64,000 nt of DNA from Escherichia whittamii (GTDB taxonomy: Bacteria; Pseudomonadota; Gammaproteobacteria; Enterobacterales; Enterobacteriaceae), in assembly GCF_014836715.1 (NCBI RefSeq), contig NZ_JACSQI010000011.1:85642-149641 (forward strand). Direction: 5' to 3'. Made by a program: the position numbers and the translations under genes. Under the pieces are notes generated by a model. That model did not search any database. It saw only the letters and a program-made list of their open reading frames with translations, and was not told where the DNA came from. This document shows, one piece after another, positions 42,139-56,053 of the stretch. Numbering within the stretch: the first letter of the stretch is position 1; the number at the start of each line of letters is the position of its first letter.

Positions 42139-43002
42139 TTAACTGGCAACGGCCATGCCAACGGTCATATGCAAACCGTAGAATACCCCGCGGCCGATTA
42201 ATTCCCCTGCGAGAAGCAGGATGAATGATACGGAAAGCAGAGGCACCGCAGGCTGAAAGCCTTTCACCTGCGGTGCAATCCACAAGCACAGTGCCACGGC
42301 CAAAAGTACAATCCGCCAGGACATCAGCGCACCGTAGTCAGGCACCAGTGCGGCAGCCTGTTGCACTGAACTATGAATGGTCGCCAGCTCCGCACCCTGC
42401 ATTACTGACATCACGCCACTCACCACCAGTGCCAACACGGAAATTGCAGGCAGCAAACGCATCGCCCATCCATCGACGCCAGCCAGACTTAGTAACAGAT
42501 AGCCCAGTAACGGGCCGCCCATAAACATGGTCAGGAAGAAGCCCATCGGCGTCCAGATGTTGTACCAGGTCGGTACAGTATCGATGCTGTTATAGACACG
42601 CACCATCATCCAGACAAAGACCACGCCGAGAACCATTGTCACCACCAGCCAAAGCGTGCGTAACGCCGGTGACAATTTTTTCAGCATCGCCAACAACCAA
42701 CCGATTCCGCCTACGGCAAAAAAGATCGAACCGCTGGCGATTTCGTTACTCAGAGCTGAAGCCCCCACCCGGTTAAGTGAGTTGAAGGCGCGCATTGGTG
42801 AGCCAAGATGGAGCATAGAGGCGATAAACCCAATGCCCATCAGAACCCATAAGCCAAACATGCAGACGATAACGCGCTGCTGGGCTTCTGCTCGCAGGTT
42901 ACCTTTGAGCAGCGCCAAAGCCAGAACGATAAAACCGCCCGCCACACATTGCCCGAAGACCGTGAAGATCATCAGCGGCCATTCATGCCATCCACTTCCC
43001 AT
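42139..43002 (-). CDS. dmsC: DMSO reductase membrane anchor DmsC
   Basis: Eight-helix integral membrane subunit that anchors DmsAB and oxidises menaquinol. It has 287 residues. MGSGWHEWPLMIFTVFGQCVAGG starts the first helix. It starts directly after the dmsB stop with a one-base gap, so the two are coupled. Confidence 0.96.
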   Translation of the reverse strand: MGSGWHEWPLMIFTVFGQCVAGGFIVLALALLKGNLRAEAQQRVIVCMFGLWVLMGIGFIASMLHLGSPMRAFNSLNRVGASALSNEIASGSIFFAVGGIGWLLAMLKKLSPALRTLWLVVTMVLGVVFVWMMVRVYNSIDTVPTWYNIWTPMGFFLTMFMGGPLLGYLLLSLAGVDGWAMRLLPAISVLALVVSGVMSVMQGAELATIHSSVQQAAALVPDYGALMSWRIVLLAVALCLWIAPQVKGFQPAVPLLSVSFILLLAGELIGRGVFYGLHMTVGMAVAS

Positions 43003-43003
43003 C

Positions 43004-43621
43004 TCACACCTCCTTCGGGTTTGCCAGATAGCCAGTGGTATCCCCTGTTGGGCGGCTATTGGCGTTAGGTTTGATCACAATATTCGGTTTGGTGAAGTGC
43101 GCACGCGGCAACGGCGCAACAGCCGCCAGATCGCCGTGTTTTTTACGCAGCTCGTCGATAGGGCCGAAATCCAGCGCCCGTAGCGGGCAAGATTCGACGC
43201 AGATCGGTTTTTTACCTTCCGCGACGCGGTCATAGCAACCATCACATTTAGTCATATGACCTTTGGTTGCGTTGTACTGCGGTGCGCCATACGGGCAGGC
43301 CATATGGCAGTAACGACAGCCAATGCACACATCTTCATCGACAACGACAAAACCATCTTCACGTTTATGCATCGCGCCGCTTGGGCAGACTTTTGTACAA
43401 GCCGGATCTTCGCAGTGGTTGCATGAAATCGACAAATAGTAGGCAAATACGTTCTGATGCCAGACGCCGTTATCTTCCTGCCAGTCTCCACCAGCATATT
43501 CATAAATGCGGCGGAAACTAACTTCCGGCGTCAGATCTTTGTAGTCTTTACAGGCCAGCTCGCAGGTTTTGCAACCGGTGCAACGGCTGGAATCAATAAA
43601 AAATCCATACTGGGTTGTCAT
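43004..43621 (-). CDS. dmsB: DMSO reductase iron-sulfur subunit DmsB
   Basis: Electron-transfer subunit with four 4Fe-4S clusters, 205 residues. Four cysteine clusters are visible in order: CTGCKTCELACKD, CEDPACTKVCP, CIGCRYCHMACPYG, and CDGCYDRVAEGKKPICVESC. It carries electrons from DmsC to the molybdenum site in DmsA and has no signal of its own, being exported with DmsA. Middle gene of dmsABC. Confidence 0.97.
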   Translation of the reverse strand: MTTQYGFFIDSSRCTGCKTCELACKDYKDLTPEVSFRRIYEYAGGDWQEDNGVWHQNVFAYYLSISCNHCEDPACTKVCPSGAMHKREDGFVVVDEDVCIGCRYCHMACPYGAPQYNATKGHMTKCDGCYDRVAEGKKPICVESCPLRALDFGPIDELRKKHGDLAAVAPLPRAHFTKPNIVIKPNANSRPTGDTTGYLANPKEV

Positions 43622-43631
43622 CGGTTACTCC

Positions 43632-46076
43632 TTACACCTTTTCAACCTGAACAAGGTTCGTATGTGATGGATTCCCCTTGGCAAGAGGAGACGGACGTTG
43701 AGTGGTCAGTACGTTAATACAACCGCCCTTATCGACGCGTTTCGCATCCGGGTCATACCAGGCACCTTCGCCCAATGCAACCACGCCCGGCATCATTCGT
43801 GGCGTCACTTTCGCCTCAATATGGACTTCACCACGATCGTTAAAGATCCGCACCTTATCGCCGTTGCTGATACCACGTTTTTGTGCATCGAGTGGGTTGA
43901 TCCACATTTCCTGACGGCAAGCCGCTTTCAGCACGTCTACGTTGCCGTAGGTGGAGTGAACGCGGGATTTGTAATGGAAACCCGTAAGCTGCAGCGGATA
44001 CTGTTTATTCAGAGGATCCTGATAACTTTCAAAGCCCGGTGTATAGATCGGCAGCGGATCGATCACATCGCCTTCCGGCAATTCCCAGGTGGCGGCAATG
44101 TCAGCCAACGCCTGTGAATAGATCTCAATTTTGCCCGATGGCGTGGTTAATGGATTAGCCTGCGGATCTTCACGGAAGGCTTTGTAAGCAACATGATGCC
44201 CTTGCGGATCGCGCTTTTTAAAGATCCCCTGTTTGCGGAACTCTTCAAAGGTTGGCAGTTCCGGAATCGCTTCGCGCGACTGGGCATACAGGTGACGCAT
44301 CCACTCTTCCTGGGTACGACCTTCAGTAAACTGTTGCTCGACGCCAAGACGTTTTGCCAGTTCGCTGGTCATCTCGTAGATAGTCTTACATTCAAAGCGC
44401 GGTTTAATGACCTGGTCATTGAAAATGACGTAAGACATATTTCCGCAGGAAGCATCCAGCGCAAAGTCCATCTGTTCGGAGGCTGTGCAGTCCGGCAGCA
44501 GGATGTCAGCATATTTCGCCGATGAGGTCATGTGGCAGTCGATAACCACAATCAATTCACACTTCTTATCATCCTGGAGGATTTCGTGGGTACGGTTGAT
44601 TTCCGAATGCTGGTTAATCAGACAGTTACCGGCATAGTTCCAGATCATCTTGATAGGAACATCCAGCTTATCTTTACCGCGCACACCGTCACGCAGCGCC
44701 GTCATTTCCGGGCCACGTTCAATGGCATCGGTCCACATAAACATGGAAATGCTGGTCTGAATCGGGTTTTCCAGGGTAGGCATCCGCACAAACGGTAAGC
44801 TGTATGAACCTTCTCGCGCACCGCTGTTACCACCGTTAATACCGACGTTCCCGGTGAGGATTGCCAGCATCGAAATGGCACGCGTGGCGATTTCGCCGTT
44901 GGCATGGCGCTGTGGTCCCCACCCCTGACTGATAAATGCCGGTTTGGTGCTACCGATTTCACGAGCAAGTTTGATGATTTTATCTGCCGGGATACCGGTA
45001 ATTTGCGAGGCCCATTCCGGTGTTTTGGCAACACCGTCAGGCCCGTCACCCAGAATATACGCTTTGTAGTGACCATTTTTCGGCGCGCTGGCAGGCAACG
45101 TTTTTTCGTCGTAGCCGACACAATATTTGTCGAGGAATTCCTGATCAACCAGGTTTTCGGTGATCATGACATACGCCAGACCGTTAACCAGAGCAGCATC
45201 TGTTCCCGGACGAATCGGGATCCATTCATCTTCGCGTCCAGCGCCCGTGTCGGTATAGCGCGGATCGATAATGATCATACGAGCATTTGATTTTTGCCGC
45301 GCCTGCTCCAGGTAATAGGTCACCCCACCGCCGCTCATACGCGTCTCGCCAGGGTTGTTACCAAACAGCACCACCAGTTTACTGTTTTCGATATCTGACG
45401 GACTGTTGCCATCGGCCCAGCCGCCATAGGTATAGTTCAGACCTTCGGCTATTTGCGCGGAGGAGTAGTCACCATAATGGTTCAGATAACCGCCGCAGCA
45501 GTTCATCAAACGCGCTACCAGAGTATTTCCCGGCGGCCAGGAACGGGTCATAGTGCCGCCCAGCGTACCGGTACCATAGTTCAGATAGATGGATTCGTTA
45601 CCGTACTCTTTAATCAGGCGCTGCATATTGGTGGCGATGATATCGTAGGCTTCTTCCCAGCTAATACGCTCGAATTTGCCTTCGCCACGAGCACCGACTC
45701 GTTTCATCGGATATTTCAGGCGGTCGGGATTGTAAACGCGGCGACGCATAGAACGCCCACGCAGGCACGCGCGCACCTGGTGCAGTCCGTCGTAATTGTC
45801 ATCCCCGGTATTATCCGTTTCGACATATTTGATTTCACCGTCCACTACATGCATTCGCAGCGGACAGCGGCTGCCACAGTTAACTGTACAGGCGCTCCAT
45901 ATCACCTTTTCGTCTGAATTTTCCGGAGCAACACTATTAGCAGCGTGCACAATCCGGCTAAAGGGTAATGTTAACGCGCTGCTTGCCACCGCCAGGCCGC
46001 CAATCGCTGTCGTTTTTACCAAACCACGGCGACTCACCTCAGCAGCCAATACCGCATCAGGAATTTTCGTTTTCAT
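43632..46076 (-). CDS. dmsA: DMSO reductase catalytic subunit DmsA
   Basis: Molybdopterin guanine dinucleotide enzyme that reduces dimethyl sulfoxide and N-oxides in anaerobic respiration. It has 814 residues, the normal length. The Tat signal VSRRGLVKTTAIGG starts near residue 15. The 4Fe-4S motif CTVNCGSRCPLR is near residue 63, and the molybdenum serine is in the GGYLNHYGDYSSAQ region. First gene of dmsABC; an FNR site lies 170 bases upstream. Confidence 0.97.
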   Translation of the reverse strand: MKTKIPDAVLAAEVSRRGLVKTTAIGGLAVASSALTLPFSRIVHAANSVAPENSDEKVIWSACTVNCGSRCPLRMHVVDGEIKYVETDNTGDDNYDGLHQVRACLRGRSMRRRVYNPDRLKYPMKRVGARGEGKFERISWEEAYDIIATNMQRLIKEYGNESIYLNYGTGTLGGTMTRSWPPGNTLVARLMNCCGGYLNHYGDYSSAQIAEGLNYTYGGWADGNSPSDIENSKLVVLFGNNPGETRMSGGGVTYYLEQARQKSNARMIIIDPRYTDTGAGREDEWIPIRPGTDAALVNGLAYVMITENLVDQEFLDKYCVGYDEKTLPASAPKNGHYKAYILGDGPDGVAKTPEWASQITGIPADKIIKLAREIGSTKPAFISQGWGPQRHANGEIATRAISMLAILTGNVGINGGNSGAREGSYSLPFVRMPTLENPIQTSISMFMWTDAIERGPEMTALRDGVRGKDKLDVPIKMIWNYAGNCLINQHSEINRTHEILQDDKKCELIVVIDCHMTSSAKYADILLPDCTASEQMDFALDASCGNMSYVIFNDQVIKPRFECKTIYEMTSELAKRLGVEQQFTEGRTQEEWMRHLYAQSREAIPELPTFEEFRKQGIFKKRDPQGHHVAYKAFREDPQANPLTTPSGKIEIYSQALADIAATWELPEGDVIDPLPIYTPGFESYQDPLNKQYPLQLTGFHYKSRVHSTYGNVDVLKAACRQEMWINPLDAQKRGISNGDKVRIFNDRGEVHIEAKVTPRMMPGVVALGEGAWYDPDAKRVDKGGCINVLTTQRPSPLAKGNPSHTNLVQVEKV

Positions 46077-46245
46077 AATGGCTCACTCAAGCTTGCTCAC
46101 GATTGATTCCAGTAACAAACCGTATTGTGTGATTATTTCTATAGCTTTCGCTATATAGGTTTGTATACATCGAATAATTTGAAAATCAACAAGATACGAA
46201 GATTTTCACTCGAAAGTAGTATTGCGCTTAAGTCAGCTGTAATTA

Positions 46246-46259
46246 TTGTTTGGTATCAA
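46246..46259 (-). promoter_or_regulatory. FNR box of the dmsABC promoter
   Basis: On the minus strand the sequence is TTGATACCAAACAA, matching the known dmsA FNR half-sites TTGAT-N4-. The first half is perfect and the second weaker, as in K-12. It agrees with anaerobic induction of DMSO reductase. Confidence 0.8.
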
Positions 46260-46267
46260 AGGGAGAC

Positions 46268-46295
46268 AAAAAAAGCGCCCGAAGGCGCTTTATTG
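46268..46295 (-). terminator. Intrinsic terminator of serS
   Basis: AAAGCGCC TTCG GGCGCTTT is followed by T on the minus strand, about 20 bases past the serS stop and overlapping the upstream edge of the dmsA promoter. Confidence 0.9.
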
Positions 46296-46313
46296 ACTCA
46301 AAAAAATTGGATG

Positions 46314-47627
<1,314 letters not shown>

Positions 47628-47696
47628 TTAAATAGGAGATGTGGCCACAGCCTGCGACCACAGGGATACAGTAACAACATTACCGCAACGATAACA

Positions 47697-49040
47697 TTAA
47701 CGGTAGCGTTTTATGGGGCTATTTTGATCCTGTTCAGCCAGCCAGGCGAGCTTTTCACCAATCTTGCCTTCAAGGCCTCTGTTTGTCGGGAAATAATAGC
47801 GCGTTTGTGCTATTTCCGGCGGGAAGTAAACCTCACCGGCAGCATAAGCGTTTGCTTCATCGTGGGCGTAACGATATTCCTGCCCGTAGCCCATTTCCTT
47901 CATCAGTTTGGTTGGCGCATTACGCAGGTGTACCGGCACGTCATAATCCGGACGTTCACGGGCATCAGCTAACGCGGCTTTAAACGCGGTGTAGACAGCG
48001 TTACTTTTTGGCGCGCAGGCCAGGTAAACAATCGCCTGGGCTATAGCGCGTTCACCTTCTGCCGGGCCTACGCGGGTAAAGCAATCCCAGGCAGCAATCG
48101 CCACCTGCATCGCACGCGGGTCGGCATTGCCCACATCTTCTGAAGCAATCGCCAGGCAGCGACGTGCGACATATAACGGATCACCGCCCGCAGTAATAAT
48201 CCGCGCATACCAGTACAGCGCTGCATCGGGTGCGCTGCCGCGCACCGATTTATGCAGCGCGGAAATCAGATCGTAAAAGCGATCACCTTTGTTATCAAAA
48301 CGAGCGCTACGCTCACCTGCAATTTCGGTGAGTAATTCAGGCTTCAGGACACGTTTGCCGCTGTCATCGACTTCGGCCATATCCGCCATCATTTCCAGCG
48401 TATTTAACGCCCGGCGCGCGTCGCCATTCACCAGTTCAGCAATAGCTCGTCGCGTCGAGTCTGGCAAAACTATATCCTGCCCACCGTAGCCGCGCGTTTT
48501 GTCTTCCATCGCCTGAGTTAGTACTTGCTCAATATCCTCGGTGGTCAGGGATTTGAGCAAATAGACCCGAGCACGCGAAAGCAAAGCTGAGTTAAGCTCA
48601 AATGACGGGTTTTCGGTTGTTGCACCAATAAACGTGATGGTGCCATCTTCAATATGTGGCAGAAATGCATCCTGCTGGCTTTTGTTGAAACGGTGAACTT
48701 CGTCAACAAAAAGAATAGTGCGGCGACCAGCATTGCGATTTTGCCGCGCGCGCTCTATCGCTTCGCGGATTTCTTTCACGCCAGAGGTGACAGCAGAAAT
48801 ACGTTCCACATCAGCATTTGCATAACGGGCGATCACTTCCGCGAGGGTCGTTTTACCGGTTCCCGGCGGCCCCCAGAGGATCATGGAATGCAGATGTCCG
48901 GCTTCGATAGCACGCGGCAACGGCTTCCCCGCAGCCAGCAAATGTTGCTGTCCGATATACTGTGCTAAATTTTCTGGCCGCATACGCGCGGCCAGAGGTT
49001 GAAAAGTATTATCCGAAAAATCGAGCGACAGGTTGCTCAC
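47697..49040 (-). CDS. rarA: Replication-associated recombination protein RarA (MgsA)
   Basis: AAA+ ATPase of the clamp-loader family that acts at stalled replication forks and binds SSB. It has 447 residues. Walker A is [17 protein letters not shown] near residue 57, Walker B is [17 protein letters not shown] near 108, and sensor 1 is [14 protein letters not shown]. It starts 10 bases after lolA on the same strand; the two are probably cotranscribed. Confidence 0.97.
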   Translation of the reverse strand: MSNLSLDFSDNTFQPLAARMRPENLAQYIGQQHLLAAGKPLPRAIEAGHLHSMILWGPPGTGKTTLAEVIARYANADVERISAVTSGVKEIREAIERARQNRNAGRRTILFVDEVHRFNKSQQDAFLPHIEDGTITFIGATTENPSFELNSALLSRARVYLLKSLTTEDIEQVLTQAMEDKTRGYGGQDIVLPDSTRRAIAELVNGDARRALNTLEMMADMAEVDDSGKRVLKPELLTEIAGERSARFDNKGDRFYDLISALHKSVRGSAPDAALYWYARIITAGGDPLYVARRCLAIASEDVGNADPRAMQVAIAAWDCFTRVGPAEGERAIAQAIVYLACAPKSNAVYTAFKAALADARERPDYDVPVHLRNAPTKLMKEMGYGQEYRYAHDEANAYAAGEVYFPPEIAQTRYYFPTNRGLEGKIGEKLAWLAEQDQNSPIKRYR

Positions 49041-49050
49041 TCAAGTGCCT

Positions 49051-49662
49051 CTACTTACGTTGATCATCTACCGTTACGCCTTGCGGCGGGGTGAAGGTAA
49101 ATTTCGCTGCATCCACTGCCCCATTTTGCTGGGATCTCAGCTGATAACTGCTGCGTTGGTCATCCTGTTCCACCGCGCTGAACTGATGGATGGTGCCATC
49201 ACGGCCCACGTTAATAGTGAACTGCTTCAGGTTGCCATTGCTGGTTTTAGGGGTCAGGACAAAATCATCGCCGTTCTGTTTGATGTTGTACTGCTGCCAG
49301 TCGCTGGACTGGTTACGTGCGATCAGCATAAATGGCGTATTGCCGGTGGCATCTTTCAGCCAGGTCGCCGTAGCCTGTTCAACAAACGGGTTATAGAACC
49401 ACAATGTTTTACCGTCGGAAACCAGAATGCTTTCATCAGGTTGGGTCATATGCCAGTTGAACAAATTAGGGCGTTTGACCCACAAATCACCCTGACCTTC
49501 CTGCACCGCAGCACCGCTACCGTCAGTTACTTTTTGCGTAAAGCTGGCGTGGAAGCTGCTGACTTTATCCAGACGGCTTTTCAGATCGCTTGCGGCATCA
49601 GCCCAAACACTGGACGCCACTAAACTTGAGAGTAATGCACAGGTGATGGCAATTTTTTTCAT
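49051..49662 (-). CDS. lolA: Outer membrane lipoprotein carrier LolA
   Basis: Periplasmic chaperone that carries lipoproteins from LolCDE to LolB. It has 203 residues from [13 protein letters not shown]; the preceding codon is also ATG, so a 204-residue form is possible. The Sec signal peptide ends near [12 protein letters not shown]. An AGGAAC ribosome site precedes the start. It lies between ftsK and rarA. Confidence 0.96.
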   Translation of the reverse strand: MKKIAITCALLSSLVASSVWADAASDLKSRLDKVSSFHASFTQKVTDGSGAAVQEGQGDLWVKRPNLFNWHMTQPDESILVSDGKTLWFYNPFVEQATATWLKDATGNTPFMLIARNQSSDWQQYNIKQNGDDFVLTPKTSNGNLKQFTINVGRDGTIHQFSAVEQDDQRSSYQLRSQQNGAVDAAKFTFTPPQGVTVDDQRK

Positions 49663-49769
49663 CATTGTTCCTCAAATTACGTCACTCCCGATCGGGAGTT
49701 CCCTCTACTCTCTATTCCAGGCTAATAATCAGCTTGAGGAAAGAAGAAAATACTGAATTTTCAGTTGAT

Positions 49770-49815
49770 AGAGTGCCGGATGCGACGCTATCGCGTCTTA
49801 TCCGGCCTACGATGC
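49770..49815. repeat. REP element between lolA and ftsK
   Basis: A single REP unit, TGCCGGATGCGACGC...GCGTCTTATCCGGCCTAC, able to form the typical imperfect hairpin. It lies just after the ftsK stop. Confidence 0.88.
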
Positions 49816-49820
49816 ACCAA

Positions 49821-52800
49821 TTAGTCAAACGGCGGCGGGGCCAGCACTTCACGATTACCGTTGTGCCCCTGTTCGCTGACGATCCCCTGCGCTTCCATCT
49901 GTTCTACGATGCGCGCTGCACGGTTGTAACCGATGCGGAACTGACGCTGTACGCCGGAAATCGACGCTTTGCGTTTTTCAGTGACGAACGCCACTGCCTG
50001 ATCGAACAGCGGATCCAGTTCTTCAGCACCGTCGAAACCACCTGCTCCGCCTTCGCTTTCGCTGTCGGAGGTGATGCCATCAACATACTGCGGACGACCG
50101 CGCGCTTTCCAGTCCTGCACCACGGCATGAACTTCCTGATCGCGAACAAAAGCACCATGAACACGTACCGGCATGGTTGAGTTCGGCCCGGAATAGAGCA
50201 TATCCCCCATACCGAGCAGTGATTCCGCGCCAGCCTGATCAAGAATGGTACGTGAGTCTATCTTGCTGGATACGGTAAAGGCGATACGGGTTGGAATGTT
50301 CGCTTTAATCAGCCCAGTAATAACATCCACCGAAGGGCGCTGCGTTGCCAGCACGAGGTGAATACCTGCGGCACGGGCTTTTTGCGCCAGACGCGCAATC
50401 AGCTCTTCCACTTTTTTACCTACCGTCATCATCAGGTCGGCAAATTCATCCACCAGCACCACAATGTACGGCTCTTTTTTCAGCACCGGATGCTGCGCAT
50501 CCATACTGTCACCTGGCTTCCAGTACGGGTCTGGAATCGGACGCATCATGCGATCGGCTTCAGCAATTTTTTCGTTATACCCCGCCAGATTACGCACACC
50601 CAGCGCAGACATCAGCTTATAACGACGTTCCATTTCATTTACGCACCAGCGCAATGCGTTGGCAGCATCTTTCATGTCGGTAACGACTTCCGTCAATAGA
50701 TGCGGGATGCCTTCATAAACCGAAAGCTCCAGCATTTTCGGGTCGATCATAATGAAACGAACATCTTCCGGCTGCGCTTTATAGAGCATGCTCAGGATCA
50801 TGGCGTTTACACCCACCGACTTACCGGAACCGGTGGTCCCCGCAACCAGCAAGTGAGGCATTTTGGCCAGATCGGCTACGACCGGATCGCCTGCGATATC
50901 TTTACCCAAAACAATCGTCAGCGGCGATGGATTATCACGGAACTTCGCGTTATCCAGTACTTCGCGCAGATAAACGGTTTGTCGTTTTTTGTTCGGCAAC
51001 TCCAGACCTACGTAAGGTTTACCTGGAATGACTTCAACCACGCGCACCGCCACGGTCGACAATGAACGAGCAAGATCGCGTGACAGGTTAGAAATACGCG
51101 CTGCTTTTACGCCCGGCGCCAGATTCAACTCAAAGCGGGTGATAACTGGCCCAGGTGAATAGTTGACCACATCAGCTTTAATGCGGAAATCGGCCAGGCG
51201 CGCTTCTACCAGACGCGCCATTTGCTCAAGTGCAAAGGTATCTACCGGTTCAACTTCGCCTGGCGGTGGTGTCAGCAAATCCAGCGAGGGTAGTGGCGTC
51301 GTTGGTTTATGCAACGGACGGCTATCACCGTTACGCATTAACAACGGATGAAGTAGAGTATCCTGCGGCTGTGGCGCTACAGGTTGCTGCGGCGGCTGAT
51401 ATTGCGGCTGCGGCGCTATCGGTTGTTGCGGCTGCTGATAGTGCGGCTGCGACGCAACTGATTGTTGCGGCTGTTGATACTGCGGCTGCGGCGCTACCGG
51501 TTGTTGCGGCTGCTGAACAGGTTCAACAATGGGCGTAAACAGCGGCTCGTGTGGGCCATCATCCACCAACGCTTTCATCGGCGAAAATTCAAAATCATCC
51601 AGTGAGAATGGATTTGCTCCCGCAGGTTGTTCACCGGAATAACGTTGCTGTTGGGTTTGGGCAAACTGACGAGCCAGCTCAGCCTCTGCCGCTGCATCTT
51701 CATCTTCAGGATTAGCTGGCGCATCATGCTGATACTGTTCTCCATAGCGTTGCTGCTGTGCCTGGGCGAACTGACGTGCCAACTCATCTTGCTGCATCGC
51801 ATCGATTTCATCATCGTTATACTGATCGCCAGAATCGTACTGATTACGCTGCGCTTCGCGAGCTTTCTCTTCGGCGGCTCGCTGTGAAGGTAGCTTAATG
51901 CCATACGATGCCAGTTCACGACGAGTCGGAACACGAATACGCTTTGGTCGTGGCAACTGCGGGCCTATACCCTCTTTCACTTGTGGTCGAGGCCCACCGC
52001 TGTTTGCCAGGCTAAAAACAGGCGCTGCAACCGTTGCGGCAGCACCTGTCGCCAGAGTCGCTTTCTTCACGCCTGATGCCAGCGGCGAAACAGCTGCCAT
52101 GGCTTCTACCGGAGGGACTGCGGCGGTAGTCGGTGATGACTGAACAGATTTAGCTAACTGAACAGGTCTAACAGACTCAGGTTCTTTAACTGGCTCAGGA
52201 ATAGGCTGATACCAGGCGGCGAGCTGTTCACGTTCGCGCGCACGCTTCTCTTCCACTTCTTCAAAATAGTAAAGCGGCGGACGCGCAGGTTTTGTTTCTT
52301 CAACAACCGGTTCAGGTTCTACAACAGGCGGCTGCTGACGCAACGTCTCCTGAACGGCTGGCTGCTGGTAAGTTTGCTCAGGCTGGTATGTAGACTGCGC
52401 CGCAAAAGTGGATTGCGCCTCTTCAGCTTGCCATGCGTTATCAGCCACTGGCTGTTCAGGCACTGGTGCATAATAAGGTTGTTGAACAGGTTGTTCCGCA
52501 ACAGGCGCATAATATGGCTGCTGAACCGGCTGTTCAGGCACTGGCGCATAATATGGTTGTTGAACAGGTTGTTCAGGCGCAGGCGCATAATAAGGTTGTT
52601 GAACAGGCTGTTCCGCAGCAGGCGCATAATATGGCTGCTGTGACTGCACAGGTTGTTGCGGATAACCTTCCGGCGCAGGGGCAATGACCGACTCGCCCGT
52701 TTGCGGCCCCGCCACAGGCTGCCAGGCCACAGCCGGTTGTGCAGGAGGAACATCAACAGGCGGCGTCTGAGTAACAGGTTCAACCGGCGCAGCCCAGCTT

Positions 52801-53792
52801 TGCGTCGCCGTGGTAGCAGCAGCTGCTGCCACAACAGGTTCAGTAATTGGGGCGCCGTTTAATAATGGATCGTACTCGTCATATTCTGGCTGCGTTGCAC
52901 GGTTGCCTGAAAAGAGGACATCATCAGGATCAGCGGCTACACCGCGCGCAGTGTAGGTAACGTCGTCTTCATCATCCATCCGCTTACCGGAGAACAATGC
53001 AGCGTCTGTTTGCCGCCCCATCGGATTGATGAATTTTTCCGCCAGACGTTTACGACGCGCTAACGCGCCACGAAGAATACGAGCACGGCGCGATTCATGC
53101 TGTTTGCCGTTCTTCTCATCTTCATACTCTTCGTCGTCTTCATACTCTTCTTCATCAACCCAGGTATCGTCGCGACGAGTGCGGTTACTGGCGAAAGTGA
53201 GGATGTTTAAAATCCAGCCGCCCAGTTTTTCGGCAATGGTCACCCAGGACCAGCCAGTAAACAACGTCAGGCCTGCCGCCCAAACACAGAGCAGCGCAAT
53301 GGTCCCACCACTGCTGTGCAACAGCGGTTGCAGCGTAGTGCTTAATAAGCTACCGATTACGCCACCGGAGGCAAAATACCAGATGTCGTCCGCGTTGATT
53401 GCCGCAAGGCCACAGGACGTAAGGATAAGCGCCAGCACACCAATAATTCGTAGAGAAACGGCGAAATAGTCAACGTACTCGTCGCTGGCCTGATGACGCC
53501 AGGCAAACCAACAGCCGCCAACAATAATGACCGGGATGGTGTAAGCCATCACGCCAAAAATGAAGAACAGCGTATCTGCCAGCCACGCACCTGGCGCCCC
53601 GCCTAAATTATGGATAGGCTCATGCCAGGCCGTTTGCGACCAGCTGGGGTCCGAAGGGTTAAAGCTTAACAAGGCTGCCATCAACCAGACGGCAAACAGG
53701 ACAATAAGAATCAGCAACGCCTCCAAAAGTCGGCGCCCGCTGCTTAACTTTGTCAATGTGACTTCTTTGTCTTCAGTGTATTCCTGGCTCAA
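49821..53792 (-). CDS. ftsK: DNA translocase FtsK
   Basis: Cell division and chromosome segregation motor. The N-terminal domain has four membrane helices and is needed at the septum. A long Pro/Gln-rich linker follows (about residues 200-820). The C-terminal RecA-like motor has Walker A in [16 protein letters not shown] and Walker B in [13 protein letters not shown]. The gamma winged-helix domain at the end ([16 protein letters not shown]) reads KOPS sites and activates XerCD at dif. It has 1,323 residues against 1,329 in K-12, with two 13-residue repeat arrays in the linker differing in copy number. It starts downstream of a LexA box. Confidence 0.97.
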   Translation of the reverse strand: MSQEYTEDKEVTLTKLSSGRRLLEALLILIVLFAVWLMAALLSFNPSDPSWSQTAWHEPIHNLGGAPGAWLADTLFFIFGVMAYTIPVIIVGGCWFAWRHQASDEYVDYFAVSLRIIGVLALILTSCGLAAINADDIWYFASGGVIGSLLSTTLQPLLHSSGGTIALLCVWAAGLTLFTGWSWVTIAEKLGGWILNILTFASNRTRRDDTWVDEEEYEDDEEYEDEKNGKQHESRRARILRGALARRKRLAEKFINPMGRQTDAALFSGKRMDDEDDVTYTARGVAADPDDVLFSGNRATQPEYDEYDPLLNGAPITEPVVAAAAATTATQSWAAPVEPVTQTPPVDVPPAQPAVAWQPVAGPQTGESVIAPAPEGYPQQPVQSQQPYYAPAAEQPVQQPYYAPAPEQPVQQPYYAPVPEQPVQQPYYAPVAEQPVQQPYYAPVPEQPVADNAWQAEEAQSTFAAQSTYQPEQTYQQPAVQETLRQQPPVVEPEPVVEETKPARPPLYYFEEVEEKRAREREQLAAWYQPIPEPVKEPESVRPVQLAKSVQSSPTTAAVPPVEAMAAVSPLASGVKKATLATGAAATVAAPVFSLANSGGPRPQVKEGIGPQLPRPKRIRVPTRRELASYGIKLPSQRAAEEKAREAQRNQYDSGDQYNDDEIDAMQQDELARQFAQAQQQRYGEQYQHDAPANPEDEDAAAEAELARQFAQTQQQRYSGEQPAGANPFSLDDFEFSPMKALVDDGPHEPLFTPIVEPVQQPQQPVAPQPQYQQPQQSVASQPHYQQPQQPIAPQPQYQPPQQPVAPQPQDTLLHPLLMRNGDSRPLHKPTTPLPSLDLLTPPPGEVEPVDTFALEQMARLVEARLADFRIKADVVNYSPGPVITRFELNLAPGVKAARISNLSRDLARSLSTVAVRVVEVIPGKPYVGLELPNKKRQTVYLREVLDNAKFRDNPSPLTIVLGKDIAGDPVVADLAKMPHLLVAGTTGSGKSVGVNAMILSMLYKAQPEDVRFIMIDPKMLELSVYEGIPHLLTEVVTDMKDAANALRWCVNEMERRYKLMSALGVRNLAGYNEKIAEADRMMRPIPDPYWKPGDSMDAQHPVLKKEPYIVVLVDEFADLMMTVGKKVEELIARLAQKARAAGIHLVLATQRPSVDVITGLIKANIPTRIAFTVSSKIDSRTILDQAGAESLLGMGDMLYSGPNSTMPVRVHGAFVRDQEVHAVVQDWKARGRPQYVDGITSDSESEGGAGGFDGAEELDPLFDQAVAFVTEKRKASISGVQRQFRIGYNRAARIVEQMEAQGIVSEQGHNGNREVLAPPPFD

Positions 53793-53840
53793 GAAAGGCT
53801 CTCCAGGTTACAGGCTTTTCCTGCCCGATGCTAAAACGGA

Positions 53841-53870
53841 CAACAGTACCAGGTTACCCCAGTACTGTTG
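53841..53870 (-). terminator. Hairpin between lrp and ftsK
   Basis: CAACAGTAC pairs with GTACTGTTG and is followed on the minus strand by CCGTTTTAGC. It is a plausible lrp terminator, overlapping the ftsK promoter area. Confidence 0.55.
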
Positions 53871-53886
53871 CTGTATGGATTAACAG
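53871..53886 (-). promoter_or_regulatory. LexA (SOS) box upstream of ftsK
   Basis: On the minus strand the sequence is CTGTTAATCCATACAG, a CTG-N10-CAG LexA site about 80 bases before the ftsK start. It matches the known SOS-controlled ftsK promoter (dinH). Confidence 0.88.
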
Positions 53887-53926
53887 GAGTGTAATCAAAA
53901 TACACTTATTTTGCACCTGTTCCGTG

Positions 53927-54421
53927 TTAGCGTGTCTTAATAACCAGACGATTACTCTGCTTGACTTCTTCCATAACAACGTATGTCCGTGTGTCATTGA
54001 CGCCAGGCAGACGCAGCAGGGTTTCCCCTAGCAGCTTACGATAGGCTGACATATCCGGCACGCGTGTTTTCAACAGGTAGTCGAAATCACCGGATACTAA
54101 ATGACACTCCTGAATTTCTTCAAGTTTTTGCACAGCAGTATTGAATTGTTCAAACACATCCGGAGCGCCACGATTCAGAGTAATCTCAACGAATACCAGA
54201 AGTGATGCATCCAGATAATGCGGGTTCAACAGCGCTGTATAGCCCTGAATAAACCCTTGTCTTTCCAGCCGACGCACACGCTCAAGGCACGGCGTTGGGG
54301 AAAGTCCCACACGTTTAGAAAGCTCGACGTTAGAAATACGCCCATCCTTTTGCAACTCATTAAGAATGTTACGATCGATACGGTCGAGATCTTTGCCAGG
54401 GCGCTTCTTGCTATCTACCAT
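53927..54421 (-). CDS. lrp: Leucine-responsive regulatory protein
   Basis: Global feast/famine transcription factor, 164 residues. The N-terminal helix-turn-helix is in ISNVELSKRVGLSPTPCLERVRRL near residue 30, and the C-terminal RAM domain binds leucine and forms octamers. It is divergent from trxB across a 544-base gap. Confidence 0.98.
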   Translation of the reverse strand: MVDSKKRPGKDLDRIDRNILNELQKDGRISNVELSKRVGLSPTPCLERVRRLERQGFIQGYTALLNPHYLDASLLVFVEITLNRGAPDVFEQFNTAVQKLEEIQECHLVSGDFDYLLKTRVPDMSAYRKLLGETLLRLPGVNDTRTYVVMEEVKQSNRLVIKTR

Positions 54422-55931
<1,510 letters not shown>

Positions 55932-55958
55932 TTTTACAAATCAGTAACAAAAGTAAAT

Positions 55959-55995
55959 AAGGCGACACCATGCGACTATGGGTCGCCTTTATTAT
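55959..55995 (+). terminator. Intrinsic terminator of trxB
   Basis: The stem AAGGCGAC with GTCGCCTT is followed by TTATTATTCC, about 28 bases past the trxB stop. Confidence 0.82.
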
Positions 55996-56053
55996 TCCTC
56001 CGTTGTAACATTGCCCTGCAAAAAATTCTGATAACTCACCTGCTAAGCGTGCA

